Part shown: one piece after another, positions 1-12,100 of the stretch
Position numbering within the stretch: the stretch's first letter is position 1
Layout of the letters: every line of letters begins with the position of its first letter
DNA from: Rotaria sp. Silwood1
Lineage: Eukaryota; Rotifera; Eurotatoria; Philodinida; Philodinidae
NCBI GenBank assembly: GCA_905250075.1
Contig: CAJNOP010000873.1
Span: 16,593-80,592 of the forward strand
DNA length: 64,000 nucleotides
Reading direction: 5' to 3'
Program-made: the position numbers and the translations under genes
The notes under the pieces: model-generated
What the model was told of the DNA's origin: nothing
Databases searched by the model: none
What the model saw: only the letters and a program-made list of their open reading frames with translations

Positions 1-1373
1 AAACGGATTAGATACAGACAGTTGTTTTGGTCAAAAAAAAAAAGAAATCAGTAAATGAACATAAATAAAAACGAGTGTACTTGACGATTCAAAGATCGAT
101 CCAGATACAAATATGTGCATGCACGGATGCGGAGGCTTTGATCAAAGCAAATAAAGAATAAGAACGATTGCTCTCCTTCACCATACACAACGTTGATTAT
201 CAATGACGGCAAAAGATCTGCTCTCGTTCTTCTTTTCTTTCTTCTTTTTTTTTTCTCTCAATACTATTTGATTACTTGTTCTCTTGTTTTCTCTCCTTTT
301 TTTTTGTCTTATTATTATTATGAAGACAAAAAAAAAGCCTTTATCATATCATATACATTCGAATTATTTTTTCTTTTCTCATAAATAAACAATTCATTTT
401 TATAAAAAAAATATTAGAATTGAATAAAACTACCTGAAGTGAAAACTACTTCACTTTTGTATTATGAGGCAAACTACTGACGATCGCAATGAGTATATGT
501 CTCTCGTGAACGATTACAATGCAAATATGTTCAATCGTCTATGTTGATGTTGGCACCTCCTTCTTCTCTTTCTTCTCCTCCTACTTCATGTAGACGCAAG
601 CGAAAGCCCGTCCGGACAACATTACAAAAAAGAAAAGAAAAGAACAGCACAACAATACCAAGCGTCTATATCGTTCATATATTCTTATGTATAGATAGAT
701 GAACGAAGCGAGAAACAAACGAACAAGATGATGAAGAACGGCTGTTCTCACTTTAAAGACATATACACACCAAGAAAATTTCGTAGGTTATCGACGCGTC
801 GTCGTCTCGTTTTTTTTTTTTCATTAATATCGAACTTGACCATCATTGAGAAAGATATTGAAGGATAAAAGTAAAATAGAATAGAATAGACTAATAAAAA
901 GGCAGACTTGTTTTTAATAATGGCATTCAACATGTATATTGTTTTTAAAAATAAAAAAAAACGAGAAGTACATCATTCATTTCTTCTCGACAAGTTGTAT
1001 ACATCTACTGAATAAAGAAGAAGAATGAATGAATGATGATAAAAATAACAAAATTATAAAGTACGAGTACATACTTTTTTAACAACGACCTCTCGTAAAA
1101 TATAAGAACAAAGAACGAATAAATGTAAAAAAAAAAAAAACAAAACCTAAAGGATTATCAATCCTTTTTGTTTTTTTTTCTTGATAACGATACTAAAAAA
1201 ACACAAAAACTATGTGTATCATCATTGTATTAATTGTTCTTATATATATTTGTTCCTTAAAACAATAACAAATAACAAAATAATATATAATAAAAAACAA
1301 AAACCATAACATAACAATAATGAGCAAAAAAACAAAACAGAAAATAATATGTCTTTAAAATATATATATTTTT
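1..1373. other. intergenic, no gene recognised
   Basis: AT-rich with long A and T homopolymers and no ORF that resembles a protein. The part next to 1374 is the presumed 3' UTR of the minus-strand p24 gene. I see no RNA gene. Confidence 0.5.
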
Positions 1374-2717
1374 TTATTTTTTAGTATTTTTTCCACGTAA
1401 AAATTTACCATAAACAGAATTTACTTCAAATAAACTACGAATAGTTATAACTTGTATTATTGTTACAATAATCATAAGAGTTAAATTTATAGTAGACCAA
1501 AAATTAATACGATCATAATTATTTTCAACTAAAATACGATCTTGTACTTCAAAATTTTTAAATATATTTTGATATCGTTGAGCTGATTCCATACTATCCC
1601 ATATACGTTGAAATACATCCTAAAAGAAAAATATTTCAATAGAATATCATTTTAAAATTTTTATATTATAATCTATGCAAAATTTCACCTTCATCATGTT
1701 ACAATAAAATTTATTTGATAATGTCAAGAAGAAGAAGAAAAAAAAACCGGCTTAACATCCTATACATGACAATCAATCTATGATCATTGATATAACACAT
1801 GAAAATGTTATATTATTTCATCAAAAAATTGATTACTATGTGTTAAGTTCGATGACAAAGAAAAAAGTATTACTTGTTATAAAATTCTATAGGGAAGTAA
1901 TAGGTTTGAAGATTAGACTCTACATAGGATTTTGCAAATATTATTATTTGACATTATGAATGATCATAATAATCAATAAAAAATATACTGATGAAAGTTT
2001 ATTTATTACTCGAAATGTTTATCAATGAAATACTTCTAACATAACTCAAGTACTTTTAATATCTTATCTACTATTATAAAAGTATCGAGCTTATATCAGT
2101 ATTATACTGCTATTTAATTAAATAACATAATACAAAAAAAAACAAGAATATACTTCCGAGTTTATATAGATTTTATAAAAAACAAATTACTATTAAATTT
2201 TAGATTAGATTTATTAATCATAATTTTCAATTATTTTTTTTTTCTTTCTTACTTTAATTTCTTGAATTTTATGTTGTAAATCTCCAAGTTCATCTTTATC
2301 TATTGATTTTATCCATGATTCTGTTACATCATCAATTTCAGGTATACCTTGTTCATTAAATGATCTTAAACTAAAATAAACTTGTTTTTGACTAAAACGT
2401 GAAAATGAATTATCAAAACAAAAACGATATTCTCCAATTTCTTCTAATTTTAATCGTTGATGACCATCATGTTTTCTAGATTCAGATTGTAACATACGAT
2501 TTGTTGGAGAATAAAACCAATAATTTATATCCATATCACCACCGGCTAATACTTCATATTCAATTTCAATTGTTTTATCTTGTTCAAAAATTTGATGAAA
2601 ACATTCTCGTTGATTAGCTGGAATAATTATAGTTAATTCAATATCAAGTCCATATAAAGAAAAAACCAAAGTAATAAGAAAAAATAAAAATTGATTCAAA
2701 TTTAATTTATAAAACAT
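1374..2717 (-). CDS. TMED: p24/TMED (emp24/gp25L) cargo receptor, TMED1/5-like
   Basis: Predicted 236-aa type I membrane protein of the p24 family, which cycles between ER and Golgi and helps sort cargo such as GPI-anchored proteins into COPII/COPI vesicles. Two coding exons, 2717-2253 and 1619-1374, join in phase 0 (donor GTAAGA, acceptor CTTTTAG). Residues 1-23 form a signal peptide. A GOLD domain follows, with the two expected cysteines at C39 and C100, the latter in the family signature YRFCFDNSFS. Exon 2 carries the coiled coil, the hallmark motif N-Y-D-R-I-N-F-W-S before the membrane, one TM helix and a short cytosolic tail ending NTKK, a lysine pair compatible with COPI retrieval. Length fits the family. 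The GOLD sequence and RINFW motif point to the gamma (TMED1/3/5/7) branch; which member is not certain. Confidence 0.9.
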
Positions 2718-5700
2718 CTAAAAATTAAAAAATTAGAAAAGTTTGTTTTTTTTTTTCTTTAGAAGACTAAGAACTTGAACTACTACTTTTGTATTATTAA
2801 AATTATTTTAAGATTTAAGTATTGATTTTATAAGTTAGTAGTCGATAATAAATATTATGTAACAGGAAGGAAGACAAAGTGAAAGTTGTTATCATACGTG
2901 TTAATTAAATATGTCAACACTATGTAATACAACTTGTTCAAATGAAGAGAATAGCTGTATTATTACCTGATCTCAACATATAATCAAATCAAAAAAATTA
3001 ATCATATTATTTTCTTCATAGGACAAAACGAATTGATTCATTTTGTAATTTTTATCATTTAACAAATAAGCATTGAGAGAACAAATCCACATAACTTTAT
3101 CTGTAATTGACAATCGTTTTATTTGTATTTTATGTTTAATAATAATGATAATATATTAAAATAAAGACAATTGAAGTAGCAATGGCAGATTTCTCTTTCA
3201 AAAGAAGAAAGCAGAACTTCCATATTTAACCGATTATGAAGAGATGTGGACGTGTCAGTTCTTAAAAAATAGATAGCGTTAGTTGTAATATTTACAAGCC
3301 AGTCATTTTCTTTTTGAAATGCCATTTTATTATTATTCTTGAATAACTATTATATCGTCAAATACACAATGTCATCGTTTAGAATTGATTCATTGAGAGT
3401 TAAATTTATTAATAACTTTTTCATTGATATGTCAAATTAATTTTAATCTGATATGTCTTATACTTTTTAACTTATTATAATCATTAGCATTATATATAAA
3501 GCTAAAAATAACTAAAACATCAAATATTCTAAGAATAAAATAGAATGACACCATTGAACAGCACGTTCGATGATTAATGAAACAAAAAAAGCATAGATCA
3601 CATTACGATCTATAAATAATCCTGTATTTATCTTTAAAAGCTTTCAGATAAAACAAAATCATATCATTTGTAAAAACAATACAGTAATACCAACTAGACA
3701 GTAGTCTATGTCTACTGTATGATCACGTCGTTTTGTTTTTTTTTATTGTATATCAATAAAAGATATTCTTAAAAAGTTATTTACATCATTAATGATACTT
3801 ATTATGGTAATACAAAAAAACTAAAATAAAAAACGTAATAAAAATTGTTTGAATGATCTGCAAATAGCAAAAGATTTATATCAAGAAAAAAGAACTTGAT
3901 GAACTTTGTCGAAAATATGATCAGATCTTAGTAAATGCTCGTCGTAAACACGATAATCTATTAAATCATCAATAACATTAACAAAATTTACATATGGAAC
4001 AAACAAAACATTTACATTTCAAAATAAATATATATATCTTAACTATCAATCAAATAAAAGTTGTACTAAAAACATTAATTGTATTTCGATAACATAATTC
4101 AAAATGAAAAAATTTCTTTATGAATCAAATTTAGTTTGAGGTTAATATGATTGAAAGTCAATTTTAGTAATGTTGCACTCAGTTATGAAACAGCTGATTA
4201 AGGGAGAACTTATCACATATGTCGGATTGACTGAATTTTCAGTCTGAAAAATCGAATTGGTTGAAAGGTCAACATTAAAAGCACGAGAATCGAACACTTA
4301 CCCAACGTTTTTTATGACGTCTCACCTTTCATTCTGACAAAAACAGACGAAAATTTATTTTACTTCATATAACCCTTCCTACAATCCAGAAAAAATTATT
4401 TTTTCAAAGAAATCTTTTCTCCTGAACCAAAAAAATTCAATTCAAAACTTAGAGAAACTAACTTCAGATTCGGATTCTCCGGTCCCGATTTACTTTCGTC
4501 AACCTTTATAAGAAAATTCATCTTGGTTTGGTTTTTTGACCTTGACACAAAGCCACAAACAAACTATTTTTTTTCATATAATCCTCCCTACAGTCGAGGG
4601 AATATGAAATAATACAATGAAATTAATTCTAAATATATATATCTCGAGTAAATATATACAAAACTGTAATTTTATTATTGATTGAAAAAAAATGACGAAC
4701 ATTTATTTATTAAAGTTCGTTGTATATTGAAATAAAATTAGATATTATTAAAAAGATTTTATCATTAAATAGTTCAACATGTGTTAATTTAACAAACTTC
4801 TTATATATAATAGAAATCATTTTCTAATTATTGCTGGAAAAATAACTAATATGAAATAATCATTCAATAGTAATGCGTTATATTGTTTTTAGTAGTATGA
4901 ATGATATATTTAACAGTCGGAATTACCGAGTTACTGAGAATCAATTTTATCGTTTCATTATTATAGATACGATTTATTCGTATTCTTTTATGCATATAAG
5001 AAACGACAATATACAGTATAGAATTCTAATGATAGAAAACAAATGATTGTTCTTTTAGAATTCACGAATATTTCACAGAACTTAGAATGTGATGATTTAA
5101 AACTAATAAATGTAAGGATCTTTACAAGTACTTTGTCTGTATACTTTAATTAAAGTGTCACTTTTTATATTTAAGACATAAATATTAAAAAATTAATTTA
5201 CTTCATTCAATTTTTTTTTATTTACAGAATTCCATTTTATCTATTTCACAACACAAAAAAAAACACTCATATAGGAGCCTTTTTTCAACAAGAAAACGAC
5301 ATGAAAATTATTATTTAATAGAGATGCAACAAGATAGTCTCTGTTGAATACGAAAAACAAACAACAAGTTACATACGATTCATACCTATATATAGTAATG
5401 CAATTGTATTTAATTATCAAAGTTCACAATTATTAATTCGATACGACAAAATCGTAAAAATGAAGTTTATGCAATTAGCTCTCTATGCTATTGTTGTTTT
5501 ATTTTGAAGGTATATCACAGGTGTATTGAGCTTAAGTTCTTTGTAATAATCGATATTAGTCAAACGATTTTCATCTCTTCAACACTAAGTAACTGACCGT
5601 ACTAAACTTAAGCGTGACACTCTATTATTCAATCAAATAGAAAGACAAAATGTGAGATATATATATTGTTACATGATTAAAGAAATGATCATCTCATATC

Positions 5701-5856
5701 TACTTTTCCGTTCATGAGAAAAGATCATAATTTCTTTTGATCTTCTACAAGTATCAATCAAAGCTAAAGTGAAATCAACATAAAGATTAACTCCATAGGA
5801 TATAAATGGTTCGCAAAAGAAAAAAAAACTATCAAACATAACTAATAGAAAGAATA
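2718..5856. other. intergenic, no gene; contains one dispersed repeat
   Basis: About 3.1 kb between the divergent p24 and TBC genes. No supported ORF. The block at about 4180-4610 is more GC-rich than its surroundings and matches the repeat at 59.75-60.53 kb, listed separately. The rest is AT-rich and featureless. Confidence 0.6.
4180..4612. repeat. dispersed repeat R1, copy 1
   Basis: Contains one diverged copy of the 63-bp unit found at 60 kb (about 4222-4280: gattgactgaattttcagtc then tgaaa, then attggttgaaag). It also holds two copies of a motif ending in AAACTATTTTTTTTCATAT-AA-CCTCCCTACAGTCGAGG (about 4345-4395 and 4545-4605). The same order of units and flanking motif recurs at 59.75-60.53 kb. 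No coding capacity, terminal inverted repeat or clear target duplication was found. Confidence 0.6.
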
Positions 5857-7151
5857 ATGAATATTGAATTAGTTTCAGAACGACAATATAAAGCGGTGAA
5901 TAATATTACTGATTCTTATCATCGTCATCGAAAAATATGGCAAAATATAAAAAGTTAGAAGAAAATCATTTATTTACAAAATAAAAAAATAAAATATTTT
6001 TATTTTTCTAGATTTATTAAAAAGTTGTTTTCATACTCAAACTAATAATCGTTTATTAAATCGTGATGGTACACTTATTGATATAAATCATTTACGACAA
6101 AATATTAATGATGAAAAACAATCATCTAGAAAACGTCATATAACATGGCCATATCTATTAAATATTTATTCACCATCAATGACTAATTCAGATAAAAAAA
6201 TCTATCAAAATCAATCTAAAATTCGTTATAACAAGTAATATATAAATATACATAAATTAAATATATATTTTATTTTATTATATAAAATAAAGATTAAAAC
6301 AAAAATGGCAAGAACGTGTTTCTCAACGTGATCCATTTTATATAACATTAGCTGATAAAATATTAAAAGATGTTTGTCGTACTGATCGACATATTAAATT
6401 TTTTAAAAGTAAATTTAATTAATTTTTATTTTCTTATATATTTATTTTATAGCTTAAATTATTTTAGAAAAGAAACAAATATTATTTAATATAATGATGA
6501 CTTATAGTGTTTATTATCCAAATCCAGGTTATAGTCAAGGTAAATTTATTTGATTTTTAAATTTATTAATATAATATGATTTTACAAAAAACAAAAAAAA
6601 TAGGTATGACTGATATGTTAACTCCAATTGTTTATGTATTTAAAGATGAATCTATAAGTTATTTTGCATTTTGTTCATTAATGAATCGTTATATGAATTC
6701 ACTTTTTGATCATGATCAAATTGAAATAAATTATCGTATTCGTTTATTTAATTTAATATTACATTTAATTGATGAACAACTTTGGGCTAAAATAAATTCT
6801 AATGAAGAAAATTCTTTATATGTTTATCGTTGGTTATTACTTGATTGTAAAAGAGAATTTTATCAATTTAATCATGTTCTTCGTGTACTTGAACTTGTTT
6901 GGATTAATTCAATATCGAATATATGTATTTCATCATCAATAATAAATAATCGATCATTATTTACAATTTTTGTTTGTATATCAATTTTACAAGAAGATCG
7001 TCAATTAATATTCTCTTATACAAATGAAGAAGATTTACATAAATATTTTTTTTCTTCATCATCATCATCATCAAGATCTCATCGTTCAACTAAACGAATT
7101 TTACAACGAGCACAAATAAATTATTCAAATTATATATTATCACAAAAATAA
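5857..7151 (+). CDS. TBC-domain RabGAP, TBC1D25-like
   Basis: Predicted 351-aa GTPase-activating protein for Rab GTPases. Five exons: 5857-5953, 6012-6234, 6293-6408, 6468-6539 and 6604-7151; phases agree at every junction. Both catalytic fingers of TBC domains are visible: the arginine finger in I-L-K-D-V-C-R-T (R136) and the glutamine finger in G-Y-S-Q-G (Q169). The segments WPYLLNIY, PGYSQGMTDM and VYRWLLLDCKREF then VLRVLELVW resemble vertebrate TBC1D25 (OATL1), a regulator of autophagosome-lysosome fusion. The start is the first in-frame ATG. The N terminus is too short for the PB1-like region of vertebrate TBC1D25, so either an upstream exon is missing or the protein is a short form. 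The C terminus has a run of eight serines. The acceptors of exons 3 and 5 have weak pyrimidine tracts. Confidence 0.85.
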
Positions 7152-8281
7152 AACTTTAGTTTTTTTTGTTTTGTTTTGCTTTTCTATGTACATATCTTAT
7201 TAGTGAATATAAATAAAAATCATGCTTTATTGTTTTGTTACAAATTATTAGTTGAATAATCATATTTGCTAATTGATTCAAATATGAACTAATACGTACA
7301 TATATCGGAGTGCATAAGTTTCAAGAATATGATACTAATATATATGCGATAAATACTTTCAGCATTCTACTTCAAGAAGTATAGAAAAATCTTATTGATA
7401 ATTTATCGCAAGGTGGAAAAAACATACTTGTACTTCTTAATATTTCTTCAAACCAGAGTTTTATAAAGCATGAAGACCAATAGAGAGTTGATACCTCTGA
7501 GAAAATCGAATTCGCCCTTCCAAAACTCATATGCATTGTATGATATATTATTGTTTGCTCTGTTGAAAGTAGATATTTCATTCTTTTAAAATCTGAATCA
7601 TTCTACTAGAAGAGAAAAACACTGCTCCACATTTCTCTATACATCATCGTAATTCTTCATATATCTACGTTCTCCTGTAATTGTTTTTTTGTATAATTAC
7701 TATAATGATTTTACAGAAAATACTTCATTTTTCTACACAAATGTTGATATTTTTCTCTTGATTTATTTTCACTATTTATAGATGAACGATATTTCTAACG
7801 ATGAATAGTTCACAGAAGAAAAATTCTTACTTTTTGAAAAGATCAACAAGGTATAGTTGACATTGCTTTGTAATGTCACCAAACTACATAGATCTGATTT
7901 TTTTTATCCTCTCATTGAACGTTATGACAAAGTCAAATAAACACGAGTTTTTTTTAGCTAAAAACGTGTCCTAACGGATCTCCAAGAAGTATTACTTTCT
8001 TGATTTTTTTTTGTACAAAAAATTCCAAATTTTCTGTCTTGTTCATATAATCTAGCATAGAAAAACAAACGATATTACAATACATCCGAAAAAAAAAGAA
8101 ATAAAAAGACTAATGCCTTTGCTTTGATATATTAATATTATAACAAGGCATTTGAGTCTATATGAGTAAGAAACTTATTCCGACTTCAATAAAAGAATAA
8201 GAAAATTAATGCTTTGTTACATGTATATCAACGTAATCGATAGTTTTTATTTTATATCATAATGCCAGTAAACCATAACGT
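7152..8281. other. intergenic between convergent genes
   Basis: Holds the 3' ends of the plus-strand TBC gene and the minus-strand MARVEL-like gene. No further gene or repeat recognised. Confidence 0.5.
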
Positions 8282-9168
8282 TTATCCATCATTACCACGT
8301 TCTATTGGTCGAATCAAACGTAAAACAAAATTCATAATTGTAGCAATCATAGCAACGAATAAAAAAGCCTAAATAAGAAAATTTTTTGTTTTTTTGTTAA
8401 AACAACAAAATTTCAAATAAAATAAAATCTTACCGCAGCTGCAGCAGCACAGCCTGTATTCCATACCACATTAACAGGTCCTATTGAAGCATCACTCATT
8501 TTTTTTCCCCATGCTGCTGAACAACATCTATTCATTAGAAAGAAAACAAACATATACAATATAGCAAAACTATATCAAATAATAACCATCTTACCCAAGA
8601 ATAAGAAATATAGCAGCAAGTACAAGCATTATAAGTGTAAACTAAATTTAAAAAAAAAGCAAAAAATATTATTATTGTAATTGACTATTTTTTTTTTCTT
8701 ACTTACAATTAAATCAAATTGTTTTGGTAAACGTTTAATAAGACCAGTTATTTGAAGAAAAGTATCAACAAGAATAAGCAATAGACCAACAGACGCAAAA
8801 ACAAGAATTGCATTTCGTGTATGAAAAGCACTAACTTTGGTGCTGGATAAACCAGAAAGATGATCTGCTGTACGTGCATCATCAGAACTAGCTATACCAG
8901 CACTAATCAGTACACAAACAAGTGCAATCTATGATATTCACATAGACATTATTTGTTCAATGAAAACTAAATATTTACTTACAATAATGACAATATTTAA
9001 TATTCCATAAATTGATAGGAAAAAACGAATACAAACATCACGTCTTTGTTTTAATGTATTTTTAAATCTAGTTGTTGTATTTGGTGAAGATGTTTCATAA
9101 GATGGTGGAGCAGCAGACGATGATGGAAGACCACTTCCGACTGAATATTCTATATTAACACTATCCAT
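8282..9168 (-). CDS. four-TM MARVEL/tetraspan-like membrane protein
   Basis: Predicted 211-aa protein from five exons: 9168-8983, 8928-8707, 8641-8595, 8527-8434 and 8368-8282. All junctions keep frame. The N-terminal ~45 residues are cytosolic, rich in Ser/Pro/Thr, with a P-P-S-Y-E motif that fits a PPxY WW-domain ligand. Four hydrophobic helices follow: FFLSIYGILNIVIIIALV, AILVFASVGLLLILVDTF, FTLIMLVLAAIFLILG and AAAAAFLFVAMIATIMNF. The short tail is basic. The topology and the helix 3 pattern suggest a MARVEL-domain protein (physin/gyrin/MAL group), which act in vesicle trafficking or membrane apposition. The family call is by pattern only. Confidence 0.7.
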
Positions 9169-12100
9169 TTTAGATAAGATAGATCAATTAATCTATAAAT
9201 AAGAAAAAAATCTCATATTTATTTATTGGAAAAAAAAACTGCATATACTTCATGTCTACCTAATTTTACTAATTAACATGGAAATCAATTCTATTGTTAT
9301 TGACATAATGTATATTGATAATAATTTTACGAGAAAAAATGTTTAACAAATGAACACTGTTCGATTTCATATTATGATTACGATTGAGTTTCGGTTAAGA
9401 TTAAGAAATTCAAGCTCATGACTTAATGACAAAAATTTTGTGGACGTTTGAATAAAATTTTTATTGAGAGCAATAGATTTCCAAAAAAATTCAAAACGAA
9501 GAATTTTTAGCTGAAATTTTTATATAGATACGTTTTAACAGGATACAGTCATCAAGTGCACTTGGATATTTCGAAAAATACATGTTCATTTTTGTTGAAA
9601 CTTTCACAACTATTTAATGCTTACTAAATGTATCCATGAGACAAAACTTCAGCTCGAAATTGTTTGTTTTGGATTTTTCGGAAATCGCCTTACTATTAAC
9701 AAAAATTACATTAAAAATTTCATTAATTGTCGTCAGTACATGATGAGCTCGAATTTCTTTGTCCTCCCACCGAAATATACTCGTATTCATAATATAAAGT
9801 CGAACAACATGCGATAGTTGTACAGGTTCTTTCGTTAGATTATTATTAAACTATAAAATACAGTCAATTACATTCTTCTATAGTAATACATATTTTATTT
9901 ATTGTTTTTTTTCCTCCTTTTTGTTTTTTTCATATTACAAATAAAATCAACCACGATAATATATTTTGTTTATGTTTATAAAAAATATATGTAATTAGAA
10001 AAAAAGAAAAAGAAAGAACTCATCTTCTAGGAAAAAGGTCTTCATATATTACTTGCATTTTTTCTTCTTCTACCATCGAACAACATAAAAACAAAAAAAC
10101 GAATCGATCATCGTCCAATTTGCTCGTTTAAGTTATATATAGACATTTTTATAAATGCTATCAACCGTTCTGCTTCGCTTCATTGATCATGTACGTGTTG
10201 CATCAAATAAACATGACGGCGAGTAATAAAACTTTCACGACTATATTGTATGTGTCCAATAAAAATAAGAAAGATAACTAAAATTATAATTGCGACATTG
10301 ACAAAAAACAAAACTCAATATTTTAAATTTGTTCAAACAATCTAATCATTTTTAACGTAAAAAAAGTACATAATGCAACTAATGCATTAAAATAGATTTG
10401 TTGTTATGAAAGCGAAACAAAAAAAAAGATTATCATTCATTAGCATTGATTTTCTTCATTCGATGAATAATTTTATATTTGTTTTTGCTAAGATGTACAT
10501 ATTTAGAATGTCAATATAATAAAGTAATTCTTTTTATTTGATGAAGATTAACTGTTGATAAACTTGTTGTTGAAATTTTATTACGTTATATCTATCGATC
10601 TGATATATATTTATTCTAGATGGTTTAACAGAAGAATTTATCATTTGATGATAAATATTCTATATGATAGAGCAATTCAAATAGCAGCTTATTACATGAT
10701 ATAATAGCAAAAAACAAAAGAAAATATTTTTTTAAATTTAATTATTTTTTTATTCATAAATTATTGTCTGATTAGTTAAATAATTGTATATTTATTAAAA
10801 TCATGAATTATTAGGTTTGAATCGTATGTTTTTCTTTTAAGTTGTATATTTATATCAAGCTATTTTGTAATTATTGAGGAATTACACTTCTCTTTAGAAA
10901 CATTTGTATTTCTATCTAATATGATTACCTTGAAAATGACAAGACATTGCTTCTATGTAGAGAAATAAGTTTGATTTCAGTTGTCATATTGTATGTCAAT
11001 TGATTTAACAAAATATTGCAACCATTTTTGAAAGAATTCTTAAAAGGCATGAAATCTGCCTACAATCTTGATTTTACGTTGTTTAATTAGGCTGAAGTTT
11101 TTTCTACAGGTATCCGTAACTAAGTCTTCGAAGTGTTTTTTAGCTTTTTTCTTGAAAGAATTATTTTGATAATATTAGAAAGTAAAAAAAAACGTTTTTA
11201 TTTCTTTATATGCATATAGAGAATGTCCTAATCTATGATCATTGTTTATTAGAGTTCAATTAGCTTCATACTTTCAGTTGGACGTCAATTATTGATGGAT
11301 AGCAATTAAAACATTCATGCAATACAGAAATACATGTTTATTATAGACTTGTGTTTTTCACTAAAAATATGCTAAGGATAATGTGATTATGAAATAAATT
11401 ACTAAATTGTAAGCAATTTTATTATTGAGGTCTTTCAATATGTCAGAAAGCCATTTCATATGTCTATTCGCTAAGCAGACCATTTCTCTATATATTTGTT
11501 GATAATATTTGTGTTACAGTAGACATGATTTTTGACGATTGTGTATCTCAAAAATAAGAATGAAAACAATGAAAGATCATATCGAAAGACTTTTTTGTTA
11601 AAGTTTCGTAAAAAAATACTCTTTGACATTTGTAAATTCACTATAAACTACAAAGATCTGAAACTGTATAACTCTCGTTACTTATCTTGTTCTTTCTTTT
11701 GTTGATTTTCTCATTTCTTTCAACAGATATAAATTTTAATAGACAGTTTCAGTTAAGATGATGCAAATATTTAAAAAAAAAATGTCTATTTAAGAACTGA
11801 AACAAAATAGAAGCACGAGTGTCAAGTGTAAATAAGTTTGTTCTTCCAATGATCTGATAATTAATAACTAGAAAGAAAACAACAGGCCCGAGTTCTGTTT
11901 TTTGTAGGACAATCTTCATCTCGCTATAATATTATATATTTCTGCGATGATATGCAGTTGATTGATTAAGAAAATGTATAACAATATTGATTAATGATAA
12001 AATTCTATCCAATTATTTTCTTTTAGTTGTTTTCTTTTCTTTCATTCTGTTACACAAAGAATTTAAGAGATATGCAAGAAAAAACGAGAACAAAAAATAA

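Noticed and set aside
3119-3325. 68-aa minus-strand ORF
   Set aside because: No ATG-linked conserved motif, low complexity, no splice context; likely chance.
4275-4330. Minus-strand GTTCGATTCTCG resembling a tRNA B box
   Set aside because: No matching D arm, anticodon stem or acceptor stem could be built around it; it is part of repeat R1.
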